Of a DNA stretch of 47,061 bases, positions 1 to 7,819 are shown piece by piece. Each line of letters begins with the position of its first letter. Position 1 is the first letter of the stretch. The translations under genes were made by a program, and so were the position numbers. Origin of the DNA: a virus; IMG/VR virus record IMGVR_UViG_3300044730_000625, positions 1-47,061 of that record, one strand, 5' to 3'. The notes under the pieces are model-generated. The model made no database searches. It saw nothing but the letters and a program-made list of their open reading frames with translations, and was not told the DNA's origin.

Positions 1-143
1 TTAGAAGGCTACAGAGAGTTTCTAGCGCTTTCCATGCAGGCTCGTTTTACATCAGTGGAACCTATCCCCCCAAATACAGATGTAGACCTTGCCTGTGACT
101 TGCTAGAGTTCCTGAACGGCGACGGTGTAACCAAGCCACCTAG
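1..143. repeat. Terminal overlap, left copy (matches 46919-47061)
   Basis: Bases 1-126 are identical to 46919-47044. The next 17 bases carry four differences, at 127, 133, 135 and 143, which change V to I and K to Q in the encoded protein. The simplest reading is an assembly overlap of a circular or circularly permuted genome whose two ends come from slightly different variants in the population. Confidence 0.85.
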
Positions 144-375
144 CCCAACAGTTGACTGTATTAAATCTTCTTGTGGTTATGCAAAGGCTGAAACAGTCTA
201 CTTTAATTTGCTTGGTCGTGGGCTAGATATTGAGGAGATTTATGCCCATTTTAAGCAAAATAAGGATTCATTAACAGAAGGTTTTAGTGTCAACAATAAT
301 TTTGGATTTGGTTATTTTATGAATGAAATAATCATCCCACGTTTGGAACTTGAACAAGCCCTTAAATTATCTTAG
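1..375 (+). CDS. C-terminal part of unknown phage protein split by the contig opening
   Basis: The frame is open from base 1 and ends at TAA in 373-375. It continues the gene that starts at 46739: position 1 corresponds to 46919, exactly 60 codons into that gene, so the joined protein would be 184 residues. An internal ATG at 34 has no Shine-Dalgarno (SD) sequence and is not the start. No family is recognised. The fragment is soluble-looking, with a Cys-containing middle and a helical C-terminus. It is followed after 26 bases by a membrane protein gene with its own SD. Confidence 0.8.
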   Translation, partial: LEGYREFLALSMQARFTSVEPIPPNTDVDLACDLLEFLNGDGVTKPPSPTVDCIKSSCGYAKAETVYFNLLGRGLDIEEIYAHFKQNKDSLTEGFSVNNNFGFGYFMNEIIIPRLELEQALKLS

Positions 376-401
376 TTTACAGAAAGAAAGGAAACTACAG
401 T

Positions 402-788
402 ATGAAAAACCAAGAAAAAAGCTCAAAGGATGCCCCTTTTAGATTCCATTTGAGCATTCAACAGATGTTGTTTTTCGTGCCAACCGTGGCAATTTTGGGG
501 GGGATGCTTTTCACTTTGCTTACCCATGTATTCAAGGAGCCAGTGGCAAATGCTGAAATGCAAGTTGTACATAGCGTATCCCCTACACATCCCCCCATTG
601 ACCGCTTGGAGTTTGAAAAGGCGATGAACAACTCATGTATTAGCTTTAAAGCTTTTAACGTCCTAGCGGTAGAATACGCAAAGCTTGGGTACGGCACAGC
701 CCCTTCTTATCTGCAAGTGTGTGGCGAGAAGGCTCCAGTACCTGAACAAGCGAATCAGGAGGCATCGAACACGCAGGGAAAGCCCTAA
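402..788 (+). CDS. Membrane-anchored protein, zero-frame product of a probable -1 frameshift pair
   Basis: 128 residues, with SD AAAGGAAA upstream of the ATG. A cytoplasmic N-terminus rich in Lys/Ser is followed by one membrane segment (about residues 23-43) and then a region expected to be periplasmic with two Cys (about 74 and 107). The last codons are GGA AAG CCC TAA. GGA AAG preceded by G forms the heptamer G_GGA_AAG, and a second frame open across this point encodes a lytic transglycosylase with no ATG of its own. Alone, this product would be a single-pass inner membrane protein of unknown role. In the fusion it would act as a signal anchor. Confidence 0.75.
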   Translation: MKNQEKSSKDAPFRFHLSIQQMLFFVPTVAILGGMLFTLLTHVFKEPVANAEMQVVHSVSPTHPPIDRLEFEKAMNNSCISFKAFNVLAVEYAKLGYGTAPSYLQVCGEKAPVPEQANQEASNTQGKP

Positions 789-1249
789 GCCCACGGAAGG
801 GCAAAACAGTTAAGCCTAGTGAAGGTTATGAGGCTTCACAAGGCTATCGGCTAGTAAAAGCAAAAATCGGAGATAAGCTTGCAAAGGTTGCCTATGATGA
901 AGTTTTGAAGCACCAAAGAACAGGAAGCACAATCACATTGACGATGTGGTACACGCTAGTTAATCATCGTGAAAATGCTAAGTGGAACTTTAGAGCTAAA
1001 AACCATAACTCAAATGGAACTTGGGATTGTGGTTTAGGGCAGGTCAATATGAAACGATGCACTACTCAAGCCTTTAATCCAGAATGGGCGATCAAAAAAA
1101 GCATCAGCATCTTGGCACACAAGAACTTGCATTTTGCTAATAAAGATACTCGCTTGACATTTAAGCGTTACAACGGCGACGGTGCAAGGGCGACAGAATA
1201 CGCCCGAGTGTGCATGAAGTATTATAACCAATATATGAAAGGAGCTTAA
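402..1249 (+). CDS. Predicted -1 frameshift fusion: membrane anchor plus lytic transglycosylase (282 aa)
   Basis: Translation from 402 to the AAG codon at 780-782 (127 aa), followed by a -1 slip that re-reads base 782, continues for 155 more residues to TAA at 1249. The second part looks like a lysozyme-like SLT domain: a probable catalytic Glu in LVNHREN, then NSNGTWDCGLGQVN (the usual GLxQ(V/I)N motif) and a C-terminal YNGDG...EYAR segment. The frame opens at 746 and contains no ATG; the first plausible initiator is a TTG at 905 without an SD. Its job would be peptidoglycan cleavage from the periplasmic face of the inner membrane. It sits beside small two-helix membrane proteins, as in a lysis or DNA-entry cassette. 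A sequencing indel or TTG initiation are the alternatives. Confidence 0.6.
757..844 (+). promoter_or_regulatory. Programmed -1 ribosomal frameshift signal
   Basis: Elements seen in order: internal SD-like AGGAGG at 757-762; slippery heptamer GGGAAAG at 776-782, in the correct phase (zero-frame codons GGA AAG); a six-base gap; hairpin GCCC (789-792)/GGGC (799-802); and a larger hairpin with arms 814-824 and 834-844 (GCCT-A-GTGAAG with CTTCAC-A-AGGC). GGGAAAG is the heptamer used by lambda G/GT, and an SD 10-14 bases upstream stimulates slippage in E. coli dnaX. The arrangement here is inferred to work the same way. Confidence 0.65.
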
Positions 1250-1251
1250 TC

Positions 1252-1422
1252 ATGGCAAAAAATATGGTTAGATTACTAGACTGTTTATTTGGCAGTTTAT
1301 TTGGAGTTAGTATTGTGGCTTACGCACTTGGAATTGATTTATGGGTTGTAGTTTTAACTGCTTTTTTAAATATGATTTATTTTATTATTTCTATTTACCT
1401 TTATTTAAAGAAAGGACCTTAA
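1252..1422 (+). CDS. Small two-helix membrane protein, holin candidate
   Basis: 56 residues, ATG preceded by AAAGGAGC. There are two hydrophobic segments (about residues 8-26 and 30-53) joined by a very short turn around GID, and a basic C-terminal tail (KKGP). The size, topology and position directly after a transglycosylase frame fit a class II holin or a pinholin-like protein. No family signature was recognised, so the role is inferred. It is separated by 3 bases from another two-helix membrane gene. Confidence 0.65.
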   Translation: MAKNMVRLLDCLFGSLFGVSIVAYALGIDLWVVVLTAFLNMIYFIISIYLYLKKGP

Positions 1423-1425
1423 CGG

Positions 1426-1668
1426 ATGAATGATTTTGAATACTTTTCAATGGTGGAAAATGTGCGTAAAAAGACAAAGCCCATTGCTACTATGCTTTGG
1501 CTTGCATTGCTTCTTTACTGCACGATTTGCAACTACCCCCACTGGATGTTCTTTTGGGCAGTTCTCTTTATAGGGGAAGTCATACCTTCAGATATTTACC
1601 CAGTTAAAACATTCTACGCAATCCGTGATGAATTAAAAAAGGAGTTTAACCATGGCAATGTTTCTTGA
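1426..1668 (+). CDS. Small membrane protein, second holin-like candidate
   Basis: 80 residues. The first 20 or so are polar, then come two hydrophobic stretches (about 22-38 and 40-58) and a charged C-terminus (RDELKKEF). The start follows the previous stop by three bases, so translation is probably coupled. The 3' end overlaps the next gene by 17 bases. Two consecutive small two-helix proteins could be a holin and antiholin pair, but nothing in the sequence decides this. Confidence 0.6.
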   Translation: MNDFEYFSMVENVRKKTKPIATMLWLALLLYCTICNYPHWMFFWAVLFIGEVIPSDIYPVKTFYAIRDELKKEFNHGNVS

Positions 1669-1807
1669 ATCTGTTAAACCGTTTTGTGCGTACTTTGTTT
1701 TATATCTACTATGCCCAACCATAGCATTATTGGCTATTATGGTGTGTATGCCTAAAACAGTGCGTGTGTTTTTAAATGTTATTAAGAAAGAAGGAGAAAC
1801 ACGATGA
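1652..1807 (+). CDS. Small single-helix membrane protein
   Basis: 51 residues (starts MAMFLES, ends KKEGETR), with SD AAGGAG upstream of ATG 1652. One long hydrophobic segment spans about residues 11-33, followed by a basic tail. It overlaps the preceding gene, and its TGA overlaps the next ATG in the ATGA arrangement, so it belongs to the same translation-coupled row. Unknown function; third member of the small membrane protein cluster behind the transglycosylase. Confidence 0.65.
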   Translation: MAMFLESVKPFCAYFVLYLLCPTIALLAIMVCMPKTVRVFLNVIKKEGETR

Positions 1808-2157
1808 CTAACTTAATGCAACAGCTCCAAGCGTGGGCGGATGATGGCTCCTATGATTGGGAGAATTACGCTTTCCGTGGTTGTAAACACAAAGACCAAA
1901 TTATTAGAATGGCAGAGCGATTTGATCCACCTTTGAGATATGTTAAGGATGTCCTCGACGGCACCATACAAGTGTGGCGACCTGTGGAGCATTATCCACC
2001 GCCTGAAAATGCAGAAGTGCTTGCTTTGTTTTTAGTAAGCGAAAATGCAGGCTATGAGCATGGTATTGTTGAAACAAATGTTGAAAAAGGTTTTACCCAC
2101 TGGCAACCTTTGCCTAACTCCGAGCTGGTGGCACGATTGAAAGGCGGTAAAGGGTGA
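1804..2157 (+). CDS. DUF551-like protein
   Basis: 117 residues, start overlapping the previous stop (ATGA). The C-terminal half has the pattern of the DUF551 family common in phages: PPENAEVLALF, then FTHWQPLP near the end, where the W-x-PLP motif is typical. DUF551 has no known biochemical role. It is the last plus-strand gene, and its stop lies one base from the stop of the convergent endolysin gene, so there is no room for a separate terminator between them. Confidence 0.6.
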   Translation: MTNLMQQLQAWADDGSYDWENYAFRGCKHKDQIIRMAERFDPPLRYVKDVLDGTIQVWRPVEHYPPPENAEVLALFLVSENAGYEHGIVETNVEKGFTHWQPLPNSELVARLKGGKG

Positions 2158-2158
2158 C

Positions 2159-2623
2159 CTAATACGTCCACTCTCTCTCTGCTCCTAAGTCGATGTGAAC
2201 AAAGTCCGCCCAGCCGTCCTTGTTGTAATCGGCTCTAGCAAGTCCTCCAGTGTGAAACTTATCTAAACGTGCCATTTGGTTTCTATCAAACGGCACGCCT
2301 TTTACTACAAAGTCCACCGCTAGCCCTGTCAAGTGCATGGACTTAGGCGCTCCACCAATACGCTTGTTATGACTAGGCACACGCAACCATGAAGTGATGA
2401 TAATCGGCTTGCCAAAGTAAGTCCGCAACGTCTCCAAGTATTCAGCCATTTTAACGGCATTTTCTAACATGGCTTTAGTGGCTTCGTCCCATTCATTGGG
2501 GCGAATACCTGTAAACACTTCACCCCATTTAAAGTTTTCGCTAATGTTCTTTTCACATAAAAACTTATACTCATAGGTTTTAATCAATGAAAATGCTGAT
2601 CCTGCGGTTAGTGGTTTTGGCAT
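2159..2623 (-). CDS. Endolysin, M15-family peptidoglycan peptidase
   Basis: 154 residues. Metal-binding motif SMHLTGLAVDF (His97, Asp104) and FVHIDL (His143) match the peptidase M15 (D-Ala-D-Ala carboxypeptidase / L-Ala-D-Glu endopeptidase) fold, with the usual upstream SWLR (Arg81) contact. There is no signal peptide, so a holin would be needed for release. The ATG has a strong SD (AGGAGG). It is the last gene of the minus-strand late block. Together with the transglycosylase at the other end of the plus block, the phage has two distinct cell-wall enzymes. Confidence 0.85.
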   Translation of the reverse strand: MPKPLTAGSAFSLIKTYEYKFLCEKNISENFKWGEVFTGIRPNEWDEATKAMLENAVKMAEYLETLRTYFGKPIIITSWLRVPSHNKRIGGAPKSMHLTGLAVDFVVKGVPFDRNQMARLDKFHTGGLARADYNKDGWADFVHIDLGAEREWTY

Positions 2624-2641
2624 AATATCCTCCTAAAGAAA

Positions 2642-2664
2642 AGGAGGGCGTGAAGAACCCTCCT
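2642..2664 (-). promoter_or_regulatory. Hairpin just upstream of the endolysin gene
   Basis: On the minus strand AGGAGGG pairs with CCCTCCT across a 9-base loop and is followed by TTTTCTTT, and then by the endolysin SD. The U-rich tail is imperfect, so it may be a leaky terminator that lowers endolysin expression or a structure that affects initiation. Confidence 0.4.
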
Positions 2665-2683
2665 AGGTCATGTTCGTCTGCAA

Positions 2684-2821
2684 TTATTTTAGCGTTTTTA
2701 AAACGCTTAACAAAGCTTTTAAGGCTATATCATCAATAGGGTTTTGGGTACTTTTTACAATGTCGTCCCCAAACTCTTCAAGCACATAAATCAATACTTT
2801 AATTACTGCATTCCAAATCAT
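2684..2821 (-). CDS. Small hypothetical protein
   Basis: 45 residues starting MIWNAVIKVLIYVLEEFGDD, with SD GGAGGA before the ATG. The N-terminus is amphipathic or hydrophobic (about residues 2-14) and the rest helical, ending LLSVLKTLK. Phage small proteins of this type sit next to lysis genes, but no family is recognised. It lies between the next small gene and the endolysin. Confidence 0.55.
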   Translation of the reverse strand: MIWNAVIKVLIYVLEEFGDDIVKSTQNPIDDIALKALLSVLKTLK

Positions 2822-2824
2822 AAT

Positions 2825-2995
2825 CTAGTCCTCCAATAAGTTTTCTAAACTAACACAATCTTTTGCCCAAAAAGGTTCAACTGCTAAAGGTATTTGTTGC
2901 ACCTCCATTTCTTGCCAAAATACAACTTCAATGCCTTGTAAAAAAGCAATATGGTGTAATAACATAAATCTACAAAAGGCTTTAAACTTTTTCAT
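2825..2995 (-). CDS. Small hypothetical protein
   Basis: 56 residues starting MKKFKAFCRF, with AAGGGG before the ATG. The start overlaps the 3' end of the upstream membrane/coiled-coil gene by 14 bases, and the SD of the next gene lies in its last codons, so it fits the tightly packed operon. It has a basic N-terminus, a moderately hydrophobic stretch around HHIAFLQGIEVVFW and an acidic tail. Unknown role in the late or lysis region. Confidence 0.5.
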   Translation of the reverse strand: MKKFKAFCRFMLLHHIAFLQGIEVVFWQEMEVQQIPLAVEPFWAKDCVSLENLLED

Positions 2996-3293
2996 CTTTC
3001 CCCTTTGTTGTTTTTGAGTTTGTATCCTGTTTTAATGATTTAAAAATACCTTTTAAATATCCTATTTCTTCTTTAAGCGTAAATAGATCCTTGCGTAATA
3101 AAAGATTTTCTGCTTCGCATTTGGCATTACTTTCTTTAAGAAGTTCTTTCATTTCAGCTTTATTGGCTTCGTCCTTGTCGTTTTGGCGCTTCCATAAAAT
3201 GCCAACAACTGTAGCCATTGTCCCTATAGCCGTTATAAATAAGGTTTGATCAGCAGGTGTCACATGAATTGCCCCCATCAGAAAAGTCTCCAC
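2982..3293 (-). CDS. Membrane/coiled-coil protein, inner-membrane spanin or holin candidate
   Basis: 103 residues. A short N-terminus is followed by one membrane segment (about residues 17-34, LFITAIGTMATVVGILW). A long charged helix follows, predicted coiled coil from about 36 to 90, with a Lys-rich end. This is the layout of Rz-type inner-membrane spanins and of some phage holin/haemolysin XhlA-type proteins. No overlapping outer-membrane lipoprotein frame with a lipobox was found, so the spanin call is tentative. Confidence 0.5.
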   Translation of the reverse strand: METFLMGAIHVTPADQTLFITAIGTMATVVGILWKRQNDKDEANKAEMKELLKESNAKCEAENLLLRKDLFTLKEEIGYLKGIFKSLKQDTNSKTTKGKDEKV

Positions 3294-3348
3294 CTCTTTT
3301 TTTTTAAAAATGGTGAAAAATGAAGGAAGTTTACCAATTCTGTCATTC

Positions 3349-3510
3349 TTAACTGCCTTGTAGTTTATATAAGAGTGCTTCTACCTCTTCTAATTTGGTT
3401 TCAATATCGGCTACTTGCTCTAAATCGCCTCTTTGAAAAGCCGAGCCTTTTCTTTCATTTAGTGATTTTTTTCTATTTTGCAATAGATTTATGATTTCGT
3501 TTTCAAGCAT
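3349..3510 (-). CDS. Small helical hypothetical protein
   Basis: 53 residues starting MLENEIINLLQ and ending YKLQGS, with SD AAGGA upstream. It is almost entirely charged helix with heptad-like Leu spacing, so a small coiled-coil oligomer is likely. It lies 19 bases downstream of the 557-aa tail protein. Small coiled-coil genes between fibres and lysis genes are common in phages, but the function is unknown. Confidence 0.55.
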   Translation of the reverse strand: MLENEIINLLQNRKKSLNERKGSAFQRGDLEQVADIETKLEEVEALLYKLQGS

Positions 3511-3529
3511 TTCTCTTTTCCTTTTCTCT

Positions 3530-5203
3530 TTAATACAGCAACAAACGATAAAGCAATGCTTGGGTGTTACCCAAGGCGTAAAGCCATTTAGTAGTACCCG
3601 TTGAGTCTAGGTTTTTTACCCATATTTTTTGACCTGCAACGGCGTTAGAATCAGGTACCAACAGTGTCGATAATGGCTCGACATAGTTACCTGTGATTGA
3701 ATACTTAAAGAATCGGTTGTTATTATTTTGTCTCATATAAAGATTACGACCGTCAACGCTGGCGTTTGAACCAGCAGCAAAGCTTTCCGTCCCTTGGTAA
3801 ACGACGTTAGCCCATGCTCCTGCACCGGCCGTACCGCCTGCAATGTCAAAGCGGTCAATTAAAGCCCCACCTGCCCCACGCATAGAATAAATATAACGTC
3901 CGTCTAATATGGCGTTTTCATCTGCCCATACGCTGTGGCCTGTTTTAATTACAACATCCGCACTCATACCTAATGCTGGTGCTGCTGCTCTAGCAGTCGT
4001 AGGAGCCATAACCGTCCAAGTGTTTGCACTGATTGAATAACGATACATTGTCACAGCGTTATTGCCTAACAAATAAAGGAAGTCTTCGTTACCTTCAATT
4101 ACATAAACACTGGTTGCATCGGGAGTGGTTGTCCATGCTGTCCCTACCGTTAAAACTGTGGCAGTATTACTAGCAATGGTTCGCACTTGACCTATACCTG
4201 TGCCTGATGCTATCCGTACTTGGTAGTTTGTCCACTGGTTGACCGTCCATGTTTTAGCGGAGTTTGTAAGCGTGGTAGAAGCGCCTGCTGTGGCTAAACC
4301 TACTGCATAACTATACTCGCTTAAAACTGCATAAACACTTGTAAGATCAGGATTAGTCGCCCAAGCAGAACTTACCGTTAGCACTGTAGGGGTATTGCTT
4401 TGGACTGTCCTAACCTGACCAATCCCTGTACCGCCAATAATTTGTATTTTATAATTAGCCCATTGATCCACTGACCATGTTTTAGTTGTATCAGTTAATG
4501 ATATCGAACCACCTGATGTAGCCGTTCCAGTTGTAATGTTACTGTTTGCACCTACAGCATACGCACAGGCAAGCTTCCCATCTGTACCCCAACTGCCTGC
4601 TAAGTTGGTTGTAGCTAAGTTTGCTTGCCATGCCATAGTTGCTAAATCAAAGACTTTCCATGAACCTGTGGCAACCGTGCCAGCGTTCATTACATAAAAA
4701 CGCCCAGTAGACAACCTAAACGTGTGCGTGTTTAGTACCGCTGTTGGCACAGCCGAATCTAAAACAAGGGTTACGTTTCCTGCACCTGCGTTTGTAATAA
4801 CATCCGTCACCGTGCGACGTAGACCACTATTGGTTCCTGAACTAATAAACTCAATCGTAGCGTTTCTAGCAATGCCTGTAATGTTGTGGGTAGTTGCCAG
4901 CACCGTTACAGTCGATGTTGACCCTCCGTTAGCGGTGTAGTTGATGCTCCATGGGTGGTAAATGCCACAAGTTCCCACTCCTGCTGTTCCAGCAAAAGTA
5001 CCTGAAGGAATCTGCGTGTAAGCATTTTCATCGTGGTGATAGAGCCAATGACTTCCGACACCCGTCCAAAACATAGCGACGTTTGCACTTCCTGTTTGGT
5101 CTTCAATAAACAGTGTTCCGTTTGCTGAAGAAGTCGGGGCTGGTGTCATCGGTTGCCACGCTTTGTCGTGTAATAGGCGGGTGTTCCGTTGTGTAATCGG
5201 CAT
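3530..5203 (-). CDS. Tail-associated structural protein with internal repeats and Kelch-like C-terminus
   Basis: 557 residues, rich in Thr, Ser, Ala and Gly. Two clear repeats of about 68 residues lie at roughly 226-293 and 302-369 (shared KTW-V-QW-NY, GTGIGQVRT, TVLTV, TSVY), and a diverged third copy at roughly 96-165. The C-terminal third has YSI...NTWTVM and GRYIYSMRG motifs typical of Kelch-type beta-propeller blades. It lies downstream of the fibre genes. A virion surface or receptor-contact role is inferred. Confidence 0.6.
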   Translation of the reverse strand: MPITQRNTRLLHDKAWQPMTPAPTSSANGTLFIEDQTGSANVAMFWTGVGSHWLYHHDENAYTQIPSGTFAGTAGVGTCGIYHPWSINYTANGGSTSTVTVLATTHNITGIARNATIEFISSGTNSGLRRTVTDVITNAGAGNVTLVLDSAVPTAVLNTHTFRLSTGRFYVMNAGTVATGSWKVFDLATMAWQANLATTNLAGSWGTDGKLACAYAVGANSNITTGTATSGGSISLTDTTKTWSVDQWANYKIQIIGGTGIGQVRTVQSNTPTVLTVSSAWATNPDLTSVYAVLSEYSYAVGLATAGASTTLTNSAKTWTVNQWTNYQVRIASGTGIGQVRTIASNTATVLTVGTAWTTTPDATSVYVIEGNEDFLYLLGNNAVTMYRYSISANTWTVMAPTTARAAAPALGMSADVVIKTGHSVWADENAILDGRYIYSMRGAGGALIDRFDIAGGTAGAGAWANVVYQGTESFAAGSNASVDGRNLYMRQNNNNRFFKYSITGNYVEPLSTLLVPDSNAVAGQKIWVKNLDSTGTTKWLYALGNTQALLYRLLLY

Positions 5204-5215
5204 TTTTAAATCTCC

Positions 5216-5734
5216 TTATGTCACAATGACGTTGTTAATGTTTAATAAAACGGCGTTAGCATTAAGTAAGTTAAGGGCTATGGTATTGGCTGAAAAACCA
5301 CCTATGTTCGTTATGTTTGCTAAGGTGGCTAAAGTATTAACGCTTGAAACAGTTGAAACAGTAGGTAAAGTACCCGAAATAATACCTGCTCGGATTGTGC
5401 CGTCTGATCCTCGCAAGCTGGATAGAAAATCTAAACGCTTAAGCGTTTCATACATTAACTCTAACATATCTTCTTGAAATGGGTCGTTATAAATCACTTG
5501 CAGAATATCGCCCGAAGCGTGAGTGCTAGTATCCACGTTCAGCGTTAATGTAGATCCGTTTAAATTGGTAAATCGGGCGTTTGTGTCAGCAGTCGAATAG
5601 ATTACCACGCCTCTCGTTTGGTTAATAATCGCCACCAACCGCCGAACATCAAATTGTGCAATCTTAAGTGTAATCGTCCCTGCTCCTGAAACCGCAGGTG
5701 TAAACGTATAACTTGGTGTAATAAAATCTTTCAT
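5216..5734 (-). CDS. Virion structural protein, unknown
   Basis: 172 residues. The first ~110 residues look beta-rich (FTPAVSGAGTITLKI, VIYSTADTNARFTNLNGSTLTLNV). A helical linker and a low-complexity Thr/Asn/Ala tail follow. This N-terminal pattern occurs in small phage tail proteins found next to Kelch-like ones. It is 11 bases after the long fibre gene and 12 before the Kelch-like gene, so it is probably translated with them. Function inferred from position only. Confidence 0.5.
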   Translation of the reverse strand: MKDFITPSYTFTPAVSGAGTITLKIAQFDVRRLVAIINQTRGVVIYSTADTNARFTNLNGSTLTLNVDTSTHASGDILQVIYNDPFQEDMLELMYETLKRLDFLSSLRGSDGTIRAGIISGTLPTVSTVSSVNTLATLANITNIGGFSANTIALNLLNANAVLLNINNVIVT

Positions 5735-5744
5735 GTTTGGTCTC

Positions 5745-7472
5745 CTAACCGAATATCAAAGCATTCACAATGCTTTGTGCGTTCGTAATACCACCGCCAC
5801 CTGTTATAACAAGGTTGCCACTTCCAAGAATGGAATCGCCGTTAATTGTCTTAATGTTCGTGCCACTTTGTAAGGTGGCTTGCTTTCCTGCCAAAGCGTC
5901 AAATACGGCGTTTTGAGAAGGGGCGATTGTTGTAACACCGTCTGTTATCGCATCCGCCACTTTGCCGTCTGCATAAGTGTTTGATGTTGTGTTCGTGGCA
6001 TCGTTACCAGTGTTTATTCCACTTGTGTTGCCCAAAACGGTTTGTTGTGCATCCGTTATAAAACGTTTATTGCTTGAATCCGTAATGTTAGCGGTCGTCG
6101 TTGTATCAGCGTTTACTACGTTGCCTAAACCAACCGCCGTTTTATCCAACGTGGCAAGGCTTAAATCACCTCTAAAATACTGGCTTATTGTACCTGTCGT
6201 AATTGTATTCTGTTTGGCATTTAAAGCAGTCTGCGTAGCGGTCGAAATTGGCTTATTGGCATCGCTTGTGTTGTCAACATTGCCTAAGCCTACGCTTGTT
6301 TTATCTAAAGCCAAGGGCTTCCATAATCCGTCCGCAAACTTGGCTAAAACATTGCCTGTTACTGCCCCTGTCAACAATACATCGTGCAGTTCATTAAGCT
6401 CTAAGCCGTTGTCCACCTTCACATAAAGTATGCCTGAAGCACCGCCACCTTGTTTTACACAATACCCACACACCACACCATGTGCAGGCTGTGTAGGTCT
6501 CGTCGTGGTTAATTGCCCAGCAGTCTCACTTAACCAAACAATCTGTCCCTCTGTCAATGCTGAAGTGTTTACGCCGTCTAAAAGCCCAACAGCTACCACA
6601 TAACCATTCGTATTGTTTGCAATCGCTTCTTGAGTAATTCCTAAAGTTTGTGAAGCCGTGGCTTCAAACGAAGCATCTGCTGGAGCCACCGTCATCACAA
6701 CACCTGAACTACCCAACTGGTAAACCGCCGTACCCTTCGGTATCGTTGCCCCTGTTTGGTTTCTTACCAGTTTACGCAGTATTGTTGCAGTCTCGCTTGA
6801 ACCACCCGAAATAACAATATCACCACTTCCCAGCAAAGTTTGGCTATTTATGGTTTTAATGTTTACACCACTAACCAAAGTATCTTGTTTGGCATTTAAA
6901 GCCGTTTGTGTAGCTGTTGAAATAGGCTTATTTGCGTCTGACGTATTGTCTACGTTTGCTAGCCCTACCGCAGTTTTATCAAGCGTTTGAAACGTCTTAT
7001 CGCCCCTGTAGTATTGTGAAACTGTCCCTGCGGTTATCGTATTTTCTTTTGTAGCCAAACCATTGGTCAATGCCGTATTTGTGGCATAATCACCAGTCGC
7101 CTGTTTGCCGTCTAAAGCTGTTTGTAAGCCTGTGACGGTGCTTATAGCTTGGCTTCCTGTGTGAGTGGTACGGTCTCTTAATTGGGCATCCGTACTATTC
7201 GCAGTCGCACCAGTAGCCACGCCATCTAGTTTTGTTTTATCCGCTGGTAACATTAAACTTGCATTAGTTGCTGAACCTGCAGGGATCGTCGCATCCGTCC
7301 CTGTGTCACTCGTTACAATACCATTGGTGGGTGAAGCTGTGTAAGCCAAGTTAGTGGCTCCACCACCACCACCAGTTAAAACAATACCACCAGTTAGCAC
7401 CTCAATAATTTTACCGTCACCACATACTTCAATGACTTTTGAATCGTTAGACACTTCAATTACACTATTCAT
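5745..7472 (-). CDS. Tail fibre protein with phage tail-repeat modules
   Basis: 575 residues. It contains repeated modules of the form DKTxVGLxNVDNTSDANKPIS followed by TATQTALNAKQ, twice nearly perfect and once degenerate, plus paired SQYxRGD segments. These are hallmarks of trimeric fibre shafts. The middle (about 225-365) is a more globular Ala/Gly/Val region. The N-terminus repeats IEV-DGKIIEV, as in proteins that dock to BppU-like partners. Its ATG overlaps the stop of the upstream BppU-like gene. The repeats make it a likely recombination hotspot. Confidence 0.75.
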   Translation of the reverse strand: MNSVIEVSNDSKVIEVCGDGKIIEVLTGGIVLTGGGGGATNLAYTASPTNGIVTSDTGTDATIPAGSATNASLMLPADKTKLDGVATGATANSTDAQLRDRTTHTGSQAISTVTGLQTALDGKQATGDYATNTALTNGLATKENTITAGTVSQYYRGDKTFQTLDKTAVGLANVDNTSDANKPISTATQTALNAKQDTLVSGVNIKTINSQTLLGSGDIVISGGSSETATILRKLVRNQTGATIPKGTAVYQLGSSGVVMTVAPADASFEATASQTLGITQEAIANNTNGYVVAVGLLDGVNTSALTEGQIVWLSETAGQLTTTRPTQPAHGVVCGYCVKQGGGASGILYVKVDNGLELNELHDVLLTGAVTGNVLAKFADGLWKPLALDKTSVGLGNVDNTSDANKPISTATQTALNAKQNTITTGTISQYFRGDLSLATLDKTAVGLGNVVNADTTTTANITDSSNKRFITDAQQTVLGNTSGINTGNDATNTTSNTYADGKVADAITDGVTTIAPSQNAVFDALAGKQATLQSGTNIKTINGDSILGSGNLVITGGGGITNAQSIVNALIFG

Positions 7473-7819
7473 TAGCGTGAAACATCCTTTTCAACTGTAA
7501 TAGTGCCACGAAACAACGTATCAACTACACCCCCAGCGTAAGTCAGTTGCAAGTCATAAACGCCTGTCGTCCATGTAATCGTAGCCCAGTGTGCCTGCGG
7601 TATCGTTATCGTAATTTCATTATTGGCAATCGTTGTCGTAAACGTGTAAAGCACCGTAGCACTATCAGGCGTTGCTCTTAATTGCATTAAAGCAGTAACA
7701 CCTGTTAAATCTTCAAGCTGTCGGGTTGCTCTATTTTTAACACGCACGGTTTTTACTTCCGTGTCATTGCGGTAAATTGTTATGTCCACTGTGGGCGGTG
7801 TGCCGTCTATTATTGTCAT
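7472..7819 (-). CDS. BppU-like baseplate/fibre docking protein
   Basis: 115 residues, all beta: DGTPPTVDITIYRNDTEVKTVRV, then LTGVTALMQLRA and WTTGVYDLQLTY. This matches the N-terminal domain of phage baseplate upper protein BppU, which anchors receptor-binding modules. It is the first gene after an 89-base gap and overlaps the fibre gene by one base, so it probably attaches that fibre to the virion. Confidence 0.6.
   Translation of the reverse strand: MTIIDGTPPTVDITIYRNDTEVKTVRVKNRATRQLEDLTGVTALMQLRATPDSATVLYTFTTTIANNEITITIPQAHWATITWTTGVYDLQLTYAGGVVDTLFRGTITVEKDVSR

Noticed and set aside
458-697. Long ORFs opposite real genes throughout the late block and in the fibre region (for example 458-697 minus, 5977-6426 plus, 11380-11829 plus)
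   Set aside because: They overlap well-supported genes on the other strand, lack SD sequences and have composition typical of antisense frames.
905-1249. Transglycosylase starting at TTG 905 as an ordinary gene
   Set aside because: No SD precedes it, and the frame is open for 53 codons upstream to the frameshift overlap; kept only as the alternative to the fusion.
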